Source of the DNA: UBA1181 sp963648205
GTDB taxonomy: Bacteria > Bacteroidota > Bacteroidia > Bacteroidales > Paludibacteraceae
Length of the DNA stretch: 64,000 bases
Reading direction: 5' to 3'
Assembly (NCBI GenBank): GCA_963648205.1
Contig: CAVJCT010000044.1
Location: 41,929-105,928 of the forward strand
The translations under genes were made by a program, and so were the position numbers. This document shows positions 53,078 through 61,393 of the stretch, piece after piece. Each line of letters starts with the position of its first letter. Position 1 is the first letter of the stretch. The notes below the pieces were generated by a model that worked only from the letters and a program-made list of their open reading frames with translations, was not told where the DNA came from and made no database searches.

Positions 53078-53163
53078 ATGGAGTATTTTGCAAGGGTATC
53101 GATGAAATGTTGAAAGAAAGATTAGAGGCTTTTGGTGCTGTGTTGATAGAAGGGCCGAAATGA
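53078..53163 (+). pseudogene. Relic of the N-terminus of a DUF4143 AAA ATPase
   Basis: ATGGAGTATTTTGCAAGG gives MEYFAR; after a one-base deletion near 53100 the next frame reads DEMLKERLEAFGAVLIEGPK and then TGA at 53161-53163. This is the start of a DUF4143 ATPase of the type that continues EGPKWCGKT, with the Trp codon turned into a stop; nothing of the remaining gene follows. It is therefore a truncated and frameshifted remnant. The tandem repeats at 52954-53007 upstream match the pattern seen at intact relatives. Confidence 0.72.
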
Positions 53164-53171
53164 AATATTTA

Positions 53172-53202
53172 TTTGTCTCTCTCCTAAAAAAAACTAATTT
53201 TG
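53172..53202 (+). promoter_or_regulatory. Promoter for mscL
   Basis: TTTG at 53172-53175, 19-base spacer, perfect -7 box TAATTTTG at 53195-53202; ATG 40 bases on. Confidence 0.75.
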
Positions 53203-53242
53203 TGGGTGAAAACGAGTTCAGAACAATAAATAACGAAAGAAA

Positions 53243-53689
53243 ATGAAAAGTAAATTTTTATCAGAGTTCAAAGAGTTCGCAGTTCGTGGTAACGTGATCG
53301 ATATGGCAGTCGGTGTGATCATCGGTGGTGCTTTCGGAAAAATCGTTACTTCGTTGGTTTCTGACATCTTTATGCCTTTGATTTCATTGGCAACTGGCGG
53401 TATCGATTTCACTAACTGGTTCGTTCAGTTGGGTGGTCGCGATGTGCAAATCTACGATACTTTGGCAAAGGCTCAAGAGGCTGGTGTTGCTGTGTTGAGT
53501 TTCGGTAACTTCCTCCAAGTGTTGTTCGATTTCATCATCGTCGCTTTCTGTATCTTCTTGTTCATCAAGTTGATCAACTCTTTGAAGAAGAAGAAAGAGG
53601 AAGAACCTGCTGCTCCTGCTCCAGAACCTGCTCCTTCTAAAGAAGAACTCTTGTTGACCGAAATTCGCGATTTGTTAAAGAACAAATAA
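53243..53689 (+). CDS. mscL: Large-conductance mechanosensitive channel
   Basis: Emergency pressure valve of the inner membrane. EFAVRGNVIDMAVGVIIGGA is the first helix with the conserved gating residues; the second helix is VLFDFIIVAFCIFLFIKLIN. The C-terminal basic/Pro-Ala linker and ELLLTEIRDLLKN helix are normal. Length 148. Confidence 0.97.
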   Translation: MKSKFLSEFKEFAVRGNVIDMAVGVIIGGAFGKIVTSLVSDIFMPLISLATGGIDFTNWFVQLGGRDVQIYDTLAKAQEAGVAVLSFGNFLQVLFDFIIVAFCIFLFIKLINSLKKKKEEEPAAPAPEPAPSKEELLLTEIRDLLKNK

Positions 53690-53721
53690 GAATGAGGTGA
53701 ACATTTCATGATTGAATCTAC

Positions 53722-53764
53722 AGACCGTCGCTCCTCGTGCCAATGAGGGGCTACGGTCTTTCTC
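53722..53764 (+). terminator. Terminator after mscL
   Basis: AGACCGT (53722-53728) pairs with ACGGTCT (53753-53759), extended by CCTC/GAGG inside; followed by TTTCTCTTTT. Confidence 0.75.
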
Positions 53765-53791
53765 TTTTCATATATTATAATAGAATACAAA

Positions 53792-54559
53792 ATGGAAAAA
53801 TTGACTTTAATAAAGGTTGGTGGTAAGATTGTTGAAGAACCAGATACGTTAGCTGCTCTCTTAGAGCGTTTCTCAAAAATAGAAGGCAACAAGGTGTTGG
53901 TGCATGGTGGTGGTCGTTCTGCCACAGCCTTGGCTACTCAGTTGGGCATCGAGAGCAAGATGGTGAATGGTCGCCGTATCACCGATGCGGATATGCTCCG
54001 TGTGGTTACGATGGTCTACGGTGGTTTAGTCAACAAGACAATTGTCGCTAAATTGCAAGCCCTGAATATCAACGCTTTAGGTCTCACCGGTGCTGATATG
54101 AACTATATGCAGTCGGATAAAAGACCAGTGAAGGAGGTCGACTATGGCTTTGTAGGCGATGTGAAGAAGGTGGATGCTGATTTGCTGGCTGACTTGATTA
54201 AAAAAGGTGTCGTTCCAGTTTTGGCTCCGCTCACTCACGATAAGAAGGGTAACTTGTTGAATACCAATGCCGACACAATCGCAGGTGAGGCTGCCAAAGC
54301 GTTAGCCAAACATTTCGATGTAACGTTGGTCTACTGTTTCGAGAAAAAGGGAGTCTTGATGGATGCCAACGACGATGACAGTGTCATTCCAGAGATCACC
54401 AAAAAGTTGTTCGTCAAGTATGTAGAGCAAGAGATCATCCAAGGTGGAATGATTCCAAAATTGGAGAATGCTTTTGCTGCCATCGATGCTGGCGTCAAAG
54501 AGGTGATCATCACCGAGGCAGGTCAATTGGGCTGCAATACGGGAACGGTGGTGAAATAA
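53792..54559 (+). CDS. argB: Acetylglutamate kinase
   Basis: Phosphorylates N-acetylglutamate (or N-acyl/succinyl-glutamate in Bacteroidetes) in arginine synthesis. LIKVGGKIVEE and VLVHGGGRSATALA form the nucleotide and substrate site, NTNADTIAGEAAKAL and GGMIPKLENAF the rest of the kinase fold. Length 255. No other arg genes are adjacent. Confidence 0.94.
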   Translation: MEKLTLIKVGGKIVEEPDTLAALLERFSKIEGNKVLVHGGGRSATALATQLGIESKMVNGRRITDADMLRVVTMVYGGLVNKTIVAKLQALNINALGLTGADMNYMQSDKRPVKEVDYGFVGDVKKVDADLLADLIKKGVVPVLAPLTHDKKGNLLNTNADTIAGEAAKALAKHFDVTLVYCFEKKGVLMDANDDDSVIPEITKKLFVKYVEQEIIQGGMIPKLENAFAAIDAGVKEVIITEAGQLGCNTGTVVK

Positions 54560-54573
54560 CAGATGGGGGTTGT

Positions 54574-55257
54574 ATGAATAAGACTTTTAACATCTACTGT
54601 GATGAAAGTACACATTTAATTCATGATAATCACCCTTATATGGTTTTGGGGTATGTTAGCGTAGCATACCCACAAATCCGATTAGCCAAGAGTGAGATAT
54701 TGGCGATAAAAAAGAAATATGATTATACGGAGGAATTAAAGTGGACGAATGTACACGAGGCAACGTATAGGGTCTATTCTGAATTGATAGATTGGTTCTT
54801 TATGAACGATATTGAGTTTCGTGCTGTTGTGGTTGACAAATCTCAAATTGATGAGAGTAGAGTTGATTATACTTTTAATGATTTTTATTTCAGGATGTAT
54901 TTTCAACTGTTACACACGAAAGTAGATTTCGAAAATACATATAATGTGTATTTAGATATAAAAGATACTTGTAGTTATGAGAAGCTTGCGAAGTTGAGAC
55001 AAATTATGACATATAATTCTTCAATTGGAAGATTTCAGTTTATTCGTTCGCATGAAAGCGTCTTTATTCAGTTGGCAGATGTTTTGATGGGGGCTATTAA
55101 CTATAATTTGCGAATTGAAAAAGGTGAAATAGAAGGGAAGGTCATTGCTAAAAGAAAACTAATTGATAAGATAAAAAAACATAGTAGTATATCTCTCAAC
55201 ACTACAACACCGTTATCTCGTAAAAAATTTAATCTTTTTTTCATATCCTTAAAATAG
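54574..55257 (+). CDS. DUF3800 protein
   Basis: DUF3800 has an RNase H-like fold and is found often in phages, mobile islands and defence loci. YCDEST near residue 8 supplies the first acidic pair and SVFIQLADVLMGAI near 160 the late Asp. Base composition is clearly more AT-rich than argB before it, which suggests later acquisition. The next gene starts after a single base, so the two form a unit. Confidence 0.75.
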   Translation: MNKTFNIYCDESTHLIHDNHPYMVLGYVSVAYPQIRLAKSEILAIKKKYDYTEELKWTNVHEATYRVYSELIDWFFMNDIEFRAVVVDKSQIDESRVDYTFNDFYFRMYFQLLHTKVDFENTYNVYLDIKDTCSYEKLAKLRQIMTYNSSIGRFQFIRSHESVFIQLADVLMGAINYNLRIEKGEIEGKVIAKRKLIDKIKKHSSISLNTTTPLSRKKFNLFFISLK

Positions 55258-55258
55258 A

Positions 55259-55795
55259 ATGGGTGGGCTTAACATTATAAAAAAATATCCTGATTTGTTA
55301 GATTTGATTGGGTTAAGTGAAGAAGAAAGAAAAAAGGATCTATTAAGTATCTTTAAAAGAGATATTGAGGACAATCCCGATTTTTCTTTCAGAGACAGAC
55401 GAATTTATCCTATTAAGGCTCAAGGTGAGGCTGATATGGGACGACTGTTTAAACATTTGACATGTGAAGAAATTCAAGTTGAAGATGAGAATGGTGAAAA
55501 GTATCCGAAGCGAATTTTTGAGATGGAACGTTCTAAAAGGTTGCATTGGATTAAGCATCATATAAATGAGATTGTCCCAGAGAACCTTGATGTTTTCACG
55601 GTGGAAGATAAAGATGCTAAGAAACGCAAGGTAAGGAAAACTTACATTTATGATAGGGTAGAGGAATATGTAATTGTTCTGGAGCAACAAAGAAGCGATG
55701 CTTTTTATTTGTTGACTGCATATTATCTTAATAAGGAATATGGTAAAAAATCCATACAAAAGAAAATGTCAAGGCGAATTTCATCGCCATTGTGA
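55259..55795 (+). CDS. Putative nuclease/toxin-like partner of DUF3800
   Basis: Not firmly recognised. The 178-residue protein has RRIYPIKAQGEADMGRLFKH, then KRLHWIKHHINE, and ends with YVIVLEQQRSDAFYLLTAYY and a basic tail. This order (RLFxHL, HWIxxHI, YxLxTAYY) resembles phage-associated Barnase/EndoU/ColicinE5/RelE-like nucleases, but the assignment is tentative. Pairing with DUF3800 by a one-base gap suggests toxin/immunity or defence. AT-rich like its partner. Confidence 0.5.
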   Translation: MGGLNIIKKYPDLLDLIGLSEEERKKDLLSIFKRDIEDNPDFSFRDRRIYPIKAQGEADMGRLFKHLTCEEIQVEDENGEKYPKRIFEMERSKRLHWIKHHINEIVPENLDVFTVEDKDAKKRKVRKTYIYDRVEEYVIVLEQQRSDAFYLLTAYYLNKEYGKKSIQKKMSRRISSPL

Positions 55796-55955
55796 TGTCT
55801 AAAAAAACGCAAGACCCGTGTTGCATCAGAGGCAATCGGGTCTCGAAACTCCTTCTAATTATAGATGAGCATTGCAAATTTAAAAAGAAATATTAAGATG
55901 TGTAATATATTCAGTTTTTTTTCACGATGTTTAACTACTAATTTATTCTGAAAAA

Positions 55956-55987
55956 TTTGCAGATAAGCGCGAAACGCATTAATTTCG
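55956..55987 (+). promoter_or_regulatory. Promoter of the leucine operon
   Basis: TTTG at 55956-55959, 20-base spacer, TAATTTCG at 55980-55987 (one mismatch to TAnnTTTG). It places transcription start about 90 bases before the leader peptide. Confidence 0.6.
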
Positions 55988-56084
55988 CACTACTAAAAAT
56001 TAGAGTTAGAGAACTTCAAGGTTCACTGATAATTGAAAGACTAATATAATACAGTAGACACGGCAAAAATGAGTGCGTATTGTT

Positions 56085-56153
56085 ATGGATTACAGAATTT
56101 CAAATATTAACATTATTTCCTTGTTGCTCCTCTTGCGTTGCTTGAGGAAGTGA
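56085..56153 (+). CDS. Leucine-rich leader peptide of the leu operon
   Basis: A 22-codon frame ATG to TGA reads MDYRISNINIISLLLLLRCL followed by RK. Six of the last eleven codons are Leu, five of them consecutive (56121-56135), and four codons are Ile. Its stop codon lies inside the segment that can pair with the terminator arm, exactly the layout of a ribosome-stalling attenuator. Too short for ordinary gene finding. Confidence 0.85.
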   Translation: MDYRISNINIISLLLLLRCLRK

Positions 56154-56197
56154 GGAATGTATGCTAAAAAGATAGAGACAAAGCCTTTCTCACTTCC
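56146..56197 (+). promoter_or_regulatory. Antiterminator pairing in the leu leader
   Basis: GGAAGTGAG (56146-56154) is exactly complementary to CTCACTTCC (56189-56197), which is the end of the left terminator arm plus loop. The two structures exclude each other. A ribosome stalled at the Leu codons leaves 56146-56154 free; one that reaches the stop codon at 56151-56153 covers it. Confidence 0.8.
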
Positions 56198-56219
56198 TTC
56201 GTGAGAAAGGCTTTTTTTT
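56181..56219 (+). terminator. Attenuator terminator before leuA
   Basis: Perfect 13-bp stem AAGCCTTTCTCAC (56181-56193) with GTGAGAAAGGCTT (56201-56213), seven-base loop, then T residues to 56219. Confidence 0.93.
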
Positions 56220-56295
56220 CATATTTCTGTGTCCGCAGATATTAGTCTACAAGTCGAACAATGAATAACGAGTAATAACAAAAAAACATACTATA

Positions 56296-57789
56296 ATGGC
56301 AGACAGATTATATATATTCGACACTACCCTGAGAGATGGTGAGCAGGTGCCTGGTTGTCAACTGAGCACCGTGGAAAAGTTAGAGGTTGCACGTGCATTG
56401 GAGGCTTTGGGCGTCGATGTGATTGAGGCTGGTTTCCCTATTTCAAGTCCGGGCGACTTCAACTCAGTGGTCGAAATCTCAAAGGTCGTTTCGAACCCTG
56501 TCGTTTGTGCGCTTACTCGTAGTGTCCAAAAGGATATCGACGTGGCGAGCGAAGCGTTGCAATATGCCAAACGTAAACGTATCCACACGGGTATCGGTAC
56601 GTCCGACCAGCATATCCGCTACAAATTCAACTCCAACCGCGAGGACATCTTAGAGCGTGCTATCGCTGCAACGAAATACGCTAAGAAATATGTCGAGGAT
56701 GTCGAGTTCTACTGCGAAGACGCTGGTCGTACCGACAACGAATACTTGGCTCGTGTGGTTGAGGCTGTCATCAAGGCTGGTGCTACGGTTGTCAATATCC
56801 CTGACACGACGGGTTATTGCCTCCCTCAAGAGTTTGCTGCTAAGATCCAATACTTGATGGAGCATGTCGATGGTGTGCATAAGGCTACTATCTCAACTCA
56901 CTGCCACAACGATTTGGGTATGGCTACGGCTAATACTTTGGCAGGTGTCTTGGCAGGTGCTCGTCAGGTCGAGGTTACTATCAACGGTGTGGGTGAGCGT
57001 GCAGGTAACACTTCTTTGGAAGAGGTGGTGATGGCTCTCCGCTGCCACAAGGGTTTGAACATCGACACTGAAATCGATACGAAGCAGATCTATCATACAA
57101 GTCGCATCGTTTCCAACTTGATGAACATGCCTATTCAGATGAACAAGGCTATCGTCGGTCGAAACGCTTTCTCTCACTCGTCTGGAATCCACCAAGATGG
57201 GGTGTTGAAGAACCTTTGCACCTATGAGATCATGGATCCTAAGGATGTTGGAATCGACAACAACTTGATCGTTTTGACGGCTCGTAGTGGTCGTGCTGCT
57301 CTTCGCCACCGCCTCAACGTGATGGGCTACACTGTCAGCGATGAGAAGTTGGACGAGATATACAAGGAGTTCCTCGTTATGGCTGATAAGAAGAAGGAGA
57401 TTCACGACGATGACATTCGTATCTTGATGGGTGCGAAGGAAGATGGCGGAAAGGCTATCGAAATCGACTATCTCCGTGTCAACGCTGGTAAGAACGTTGA
57501 GCATACCGCAGAGTTGGGTTTGATCGTTCACGGCGAGAAGAAATCGGCTACTGCTACAGGTAATGGTCCGGTTGACGCTACGATCAATGCTTTGAAGCAG
57601 ATCTTGGGTAAGAAGATGACACTCAGCGAGTTCACTATCCAATCCATCAACAAGGGAAGCAACGACGTGGCAAAGATCCACATGCAGGTGGAGTGCGACG
57701 GTCATGTTTACTTCGGTTTCGGAGCCAGCACAGACATTGTCGAAGGTTCACTCCAAGCCTACGTTGATGCACTCAATAAGTTTATGTAA
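56296..57789 (+). CDS. leuA: 2-isopropylmalate synthase
   Basis: First committed step of leucine synthesis: joins acetyl-CoA and 2-oxoisovalerate. DTTLRDGEQVPGCQL (residues 9-23) and STHCHNDLGMATAN give the TIM-barrel metal site, GVGERAGNTSLEEVVMAL the second signature. The C-terminal LeuA dimer/regulatory domain (about 375-497) binds leucine for feedback control. Length 497. First gene of the operon after the attenuator. Confidence 0.96.
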   Translation: MADRLYIFDTTLRDGEQVPGCQLSTVEKLEVARALEALGVDVIEAGFPISSPGDFNSVVEISKVVSNPVVCALTRSVQKDIDVASEALQYAKRKRIHTGIGTSDQHIRYKFNSNREDILERAIAATKYAKKYVEDVEFYCEDAGRTDNEYLARVVEAVIKAGATVVNIPDTTGYCLPQEFAAKIQYLMEHVDGVHKATISTHCHNDLGMATANTLAGVLAGARQVEVTINGVGERAGNTSLEEVVMALRCHKGLNIDTEIDTKQIYHTSRIVSNLMNMPIQMNKAIVGRNAFSHSSGIHQDGVLKNLCTYEIMDPKDVGIDNNLIVLTARSGRAALRHRLNVMGYTVSDEKLDEIYKEFLVMADKKKEIHDDDIRILMGAKEDGGKAIEIDYLRVNAGKNVEHTAELGLIVHGEKKSATATGNGPVDATINALKQILGKKMTLSEFTIQSINKGSNDVAKIHMQVECDGHVYFGFGASTDIVEGSLQAYVDALNKFM

Positions 57790-57853
57790 GATAAACGTAA
57801 AAAATAATTGTCCTAATATAATAAGAGTTTATACTGTATAATTTCTAACCAAT

Positions 57854-59248
57854 ATGAACACGTTATTCGATAAAATCTGGGATTCACATGTGGTTTCTCA
57901 AGTAGTCGACGGTCCTACGCAACTCTACATCGACCGCCTTTACTGTCATGAGGTTACTTCTCCACAGGCTTTCACGGGCATGCGCGAAAGAGGACTGAAA
58001 TGTTTCCGTCCAAAGCAGATTTTCTGTATGCCAGACCACAACACGCCTACACATGATCAGGACAAGCCTATCGAGGACCCTGTATCAAGAAAGCAGGTTG
58101 ACACATTGGCTAAAAATGCGGCAGACTTCGGTTTGACCCATTTCGGAATGTTGAACGACCATAATGGTGTGATTCACGTTGTTGGACCAGAAAGAGGTCT
58201 TTCATTGCCAGGAATGACGATCGTATGTGGTGACTCTCACACTTCAACTCACGGTGCTATGGGTGCTGTTGCATTCGGTATCGGTACTTCTGAGGTTGAG
58301 ATGGTAATGGCAAGCCAGTGTATCCTCCAATCAAAGCCTAAGTCGATGAGAATCAACATCAACGGCGAGTTGAAGAAGGGTGTAACTGCAAAAGACGTCG
58401 CTCTCTACATCATGAGCAAGATGACAACTTCTGGAGCTACTGGTTATTTCGTAGAATATTCTGGTTCTGTTGTGAAGAACCTCTCAATGGAAGGTCGTTT
58501 GACCCTCAGTAACTTGACTATCGAGATGGGTGCTCGTGGAGGATTTATCGCTCCTGACGAGACAACCTTCGAGTACTTGAAAGGTCGTGAATATGCTCCT
58601 AAGGGTGCTGACTGGGATAAGGCAGTTGCTTTCTGGAGAACTTTAAAGAGTGGTGATGACGCAGTGTTCGACAAGGAGATTAACTTCGACGCAGCTGACA
58701 TCGAGCCTATGGTTACCTACGGTACAAACCCAGGTATGGGTATGGGTATCTCTCAACGCATCCCTACTTTGGACACTATCGACGCAGCAGGTCAGATCTC
58801 TTTCAAGAAGAGTTTGGACTATATGGGATTCGCTCCCGGTGACAGCCTCTTAGGCAAGAAAGTTGACTATGTGTTCTGTGGTTCATGTACCAACGGACGT
58901 ATCGAAGACTTCCGTGCATTCGCTTCTATCGTGAAGGGAAAGAAGAAGGCAGCCAACATCACTTGTTGGTTGGTACCAGGCTCTTGGATGGTCGACAAGC
59001 AGATCAGAGAAGAAGGTTTGGACAAGATCTTCGAGGAGGCAGGATTCCAACTCCGTCAGCCAGGATGCTCAGCATGTTTGGCTATGAACGACGATAAGAT
59101 CCCAGCAGGCAAGTTGAGCGTCTCTACTTCAAACCGTAACTTCGAGGGTCGTCAAGGTCCAGGTGCGCGTACCGTATTGGCTAGCCCATTGGTAGCCGCT
59201 GCTGCAGCCATCACAGGTGTTATCACCGACCCACGCACATTGATTTAA
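57854..59248 (+). CDS. leuC: 3-isopropylmalate dehydratase large subunit
   Basis: Isomerises 2- to 3-isopropylmalate with leuD; an aconitase-family 4Fe-4S enzyme. The cluster cysteines are in VFCGSCTNGRIEDF and PGCSACLAMN; VCGDSHTSTHGAMG is a further hallmark. Length 464, normal. It is the second gene of the operon. Confidence 0.96.
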   Translation: MNTLFDKIWDSHVVSQVVDGPTQLYIDRLYCHEVTSPQAFTGMRERGLKCFRPKQIFCMPDHNTPTHDQDKPIEDPVSRKQVDTLAKNAADFGLTHFGMLNDHNGVIHVVGPERGLSLPGMTIVCGDSHTSTHGAMGAVAFGIGTSEVEMVMASQCILQSKPKSMRININGELKKGVTAKDVALYIMSKMTTSGATGYFVEYSGSVVKNLSMEGRLTLSNLTIEMGARGGFIAPDETTFEYLKGREYAPKGADWDKAVAFWRTLKSGDDAVFDKEINFDAADIEPMVTYGTNPGMGMGISQRIPTLDTIDAAGQISFKKSLDYMGFAPGDSLLGKKVDYVFCGSCTNGRIEDFRAFASIVKGKKKAANITCWLVPGSWMVDKQIREEGLDKIFEEAGFQLRQPGCSACLAMNDDKIPAGKLSVSTSNRNFEGRQGPGARTVLASPLVAAAAAITGVITDPRTLI

Positions 59249-59274
59249 GTCGAAAACCACAAAAGAGAAAAACG

Positions 59275-59865
59275 ATGAAACAAAAATTTGATATAATCAC
59301 GAGCAGTTGCATTCCTCTGCCATTAGAGAATGTCGACACTGACCAGATCATCCCAGCTCGTTTCTTGAAAGCAACTGATAAAGCAGGATTTGGTGATAAC
59401 CTCTTCCGCGACTGGAGATATGACAAAGACGGAAACCCCATCAAGAGTTTCGTGTTGAACGACCCTACTTACAGTGGTTGCATCCTCGTAGCAGGAAAGA
59501 ACTTCGGAAGTGGAAGTAGCCGTGAACACGCTGCTTGGGCTATCGCAGGATACGGTTTCCGTGTTGTAATCTCAAGTTTCTTTGCCGATATCCACAAGAA
59601 CAACGAGTTGAACAACTTCGTGTTGCCAGTCGTTGTTTCAGAGCAGTTCCTCGCTGAACTCTTCGCCAGCATCAAGGCAAACCCTAAGATGGAGGTGAAG
59701 GTCGACTTGCCTAATCAGACAGTTACCAACTTGGCTACTGGCAAGAGCGAGAAATTCGAGATCAACGCCTACAAGAAGGAGTGCTTGATGAACGGTTACG
59801 ACGACATCGACTACTTGTTGAGCAAGAAATCGTTGATCGAAGAGTACGAGAAGAAACATAAATAA
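59275..59865 (+). CDS. leuD: 3-isopropylmalate dehydratase small subunit
   Basis: Swivelling-domain partner of leuC. VDTDQIIPARFL and GKNFGSGSSREHAAWAI are the small-subunit signatures. Length 196. 26 bases after leuC. Confidence 0.96.
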   Translation: MKQKFDIITSSCIPLPLENVDTDQIIPARFLKATDKAGFGDNLFRDWRYDKDGNPIKSFVLNDPTYSGCILVAGKNFGSGSSREHAAWAIAGYGFRVVISSFFADIHKNNELNNFVLPVVVSEQFLAELFASIKANPKMEVKVDLPNQTVTNLATGKSEKFEINAYKKECLMNGYDDIDYLLSKKSLIEEYEKKHK

Positions 59866-59884
59866 TAAGCAGAGAGGAGTCGCA

Positions 59885-61393
59885 ATGGAGATAATGGACA
59901 CAACCCTTCGTGATGGGGAACAGACCTCCGGTGTCTCTTTCGCTCCGCATGAAAAGCTTGGCATAGCCCAAATGTTATTGGAAACATTGGGTGTAGACCG
60001 GGTGGAGGTTGCCTCCGCCCGGGTTTCTGCGGGCGAGTTTGATGCGGTGAAGCGCATAGCCGACTGGGCGAAAGTGGCAGGCTATCTCGACCGTGTTGAG
60101 GTGTTGGCTTTTGTAGACAAAGGCACATCGCTCGACTGGATTGAGAAGGTGGGCTGTAAAGTGATGAACCTCCTTACGAAAGGGTCAAAGAAACATGTGG
60201 AGGGTCAGTTGCGCAAAACTACCGCACAGCACATCGCCGACGTGCGAGACGCTGTCTTGGAGGCGCACCAACATGGCATTGCCGTCAATCTTTATATGGA
60301 AGATTGGAGCAATGGTATGATTCACTCTCGCGATTATGTTTACGAATACCTTGATGCGATTGCCGATTTACCTGTTAAAAGGGTGATGCTGCCCGACACT
60401 TTGGGCATTCTGAATCCTCGCCAAACGTATGAGTTTTGCAAGGATATGGTAGATCGTTATCCGAACTATCATTTTGATTTTCACGCACATAACGACTACG
60501 ACCTCGCTTTGGGCAACGTCTACATGGCAGCCGAAGCAGGTATTCAAGGTTTGCACACAACCGTGAATGGTTTGGGTGAGAGAGCAGGTAACGCTCCGTT
60601 GACAAGTGTCGTCGCCGTGTTGCACGACCAACTCAACATCAAGACCCACGTCAGAGAAGATAGAATCTATCAGATTAGCAAATTAGTCGAGACTTACTCC
60701 AGCGTTCGTATTCCGAACAACAAGCCGATTATTGGAGACAATGTCTTCACACAGTGTGCTGGAGTTCATGCCGACGGTGATTCCAAAGGCGACCTTTATG
60801 TCAACGCTCTTCTTCCAGAACGATTTGGAAGACAACGTGAGTACGCGCTCGGAAAAGTGTCTGGAAGGGCTAACATCCGCAAGAACATTGAGGAGTTGGG
60901 CATCGTGTTAGACGAGGAGTCGATGGATAAAGTGACGAAACGTATCATCGAATTGGGCGACAAGAAACAAATTGTTACTCAAGACGAGTTACCATATATC
61001 ATATCGGATGTGTTGAAGCATCCTGTTGAAAAACAGAAGATTAGGATGATCAACTACTCCCTCTCGCTCACGCATGGCTTGCGACCAGTAGCCACGGTGA
61101 AGATCGAGGTGGATGGCGAGGTCTACCAGACGACTGCTCCAGGCGATGGCCAGTATGACGCATTCTCGAAGGCGTTGTGGAAGATCTACAAACAGTTGGA
61201 CAAACCGACGCCAGAGTTGTTAGACTATGCGGTTATCATCCCGCCAGGAGGAAAGACGGATGCCCTCGTGCATACGACGATCACTTGGAAATTCAAAGAA
61301 CGTGTCTTCAAGACACACGGATTGGATGCCGACCAGACTGAGGCAGCCATCCAAGCAACAGAGAAAATGTTAAACTTAATAGAAGAGAAATAA
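59885..61393 (+). CDS. 2-isopropylmalate synthase family enzyme, probably citramalate synthase-like
   Basis: A second DRE-TIM aldolase of the operon. MDTTLRDGEQTSGVSFAPHE, HAHNDYDLALGN and GLGERAGNAPL carry the metal and substrate site; a LeuA dimer domain occupies about 385-502. It is only distantly similar to the leuA product. By family it could make citramalate (the threonine-independent path to isoleucine) or a longer-chain homologue. Placement between leuD and leuB fits a shared role, because LeuC, LeuD and LeuB also process citramalate. The stop codon overlaps the leuB start by one base. Confidence 0.8.
   Translation: MEIMDTTLRDGEQTSGVSFAPHEKLGIAQMLLETLGVDRVEVASARVSAGEFDAVKRIADWAKVAGYLDRVEVLAFVDKGTSLDWIEKVGCKVMNLLTKGSKKHVEGQLRKTTAQHIADVRDAVLEAHQHGIAVNLYMEDWSNGMIHSRDYVYEYLDAIADLPVKRVMLPDTLGILNPRQTYEFCKDMVDRYPNYHFDFHAHNDYDLALGNVYMAAEAGIQGLHTTVNGLGERAGNAPLTSVVAVLHDQLNIKTHVREDRIYQISKLVETYSSVRIPNNKPIIGDNVFTQCAGVHADGDSKGDLYVNALLPERFGRQREYALGKVSGRANIRKNIEELGIVLDEESMDKVTKRIIELGDKKQIVTQDELPYIISDVLKHPVEKQKIRMINYSLSLTHGLRPVATVKIEVDGEVYQTTAPGDGQYDAFSKALWKIYKQLDKPTPELLDYAVIIPPGGKTDALVHTTITWKFKERVFKTHGLDADQTEAAIQATEKMLNLIEEK

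Larger units (their letters stand above)
55796..56295 (+). promoter_or_regulatory. Leader region of the leucine operon
   Basis: This 500-base stretch holds an inverted repeat just after the putative nuclease gene (55812-55818 with 55837-55843, no T run), then the leu promoter (55956-55987), the leader peptide (56085-56153), the antiterminator pairing and the attenuator terminator (56181-56219). The remaining bases show nothing else. Confidence 0.8.

Noticed and set aside
55812..55860. tRNA-like hairpin with a T-arm-like GGGTCTCGAAACTCC
   Set aside because: No acceptor or anticodon arms can be formed around it; it is a simple inverted repeat.
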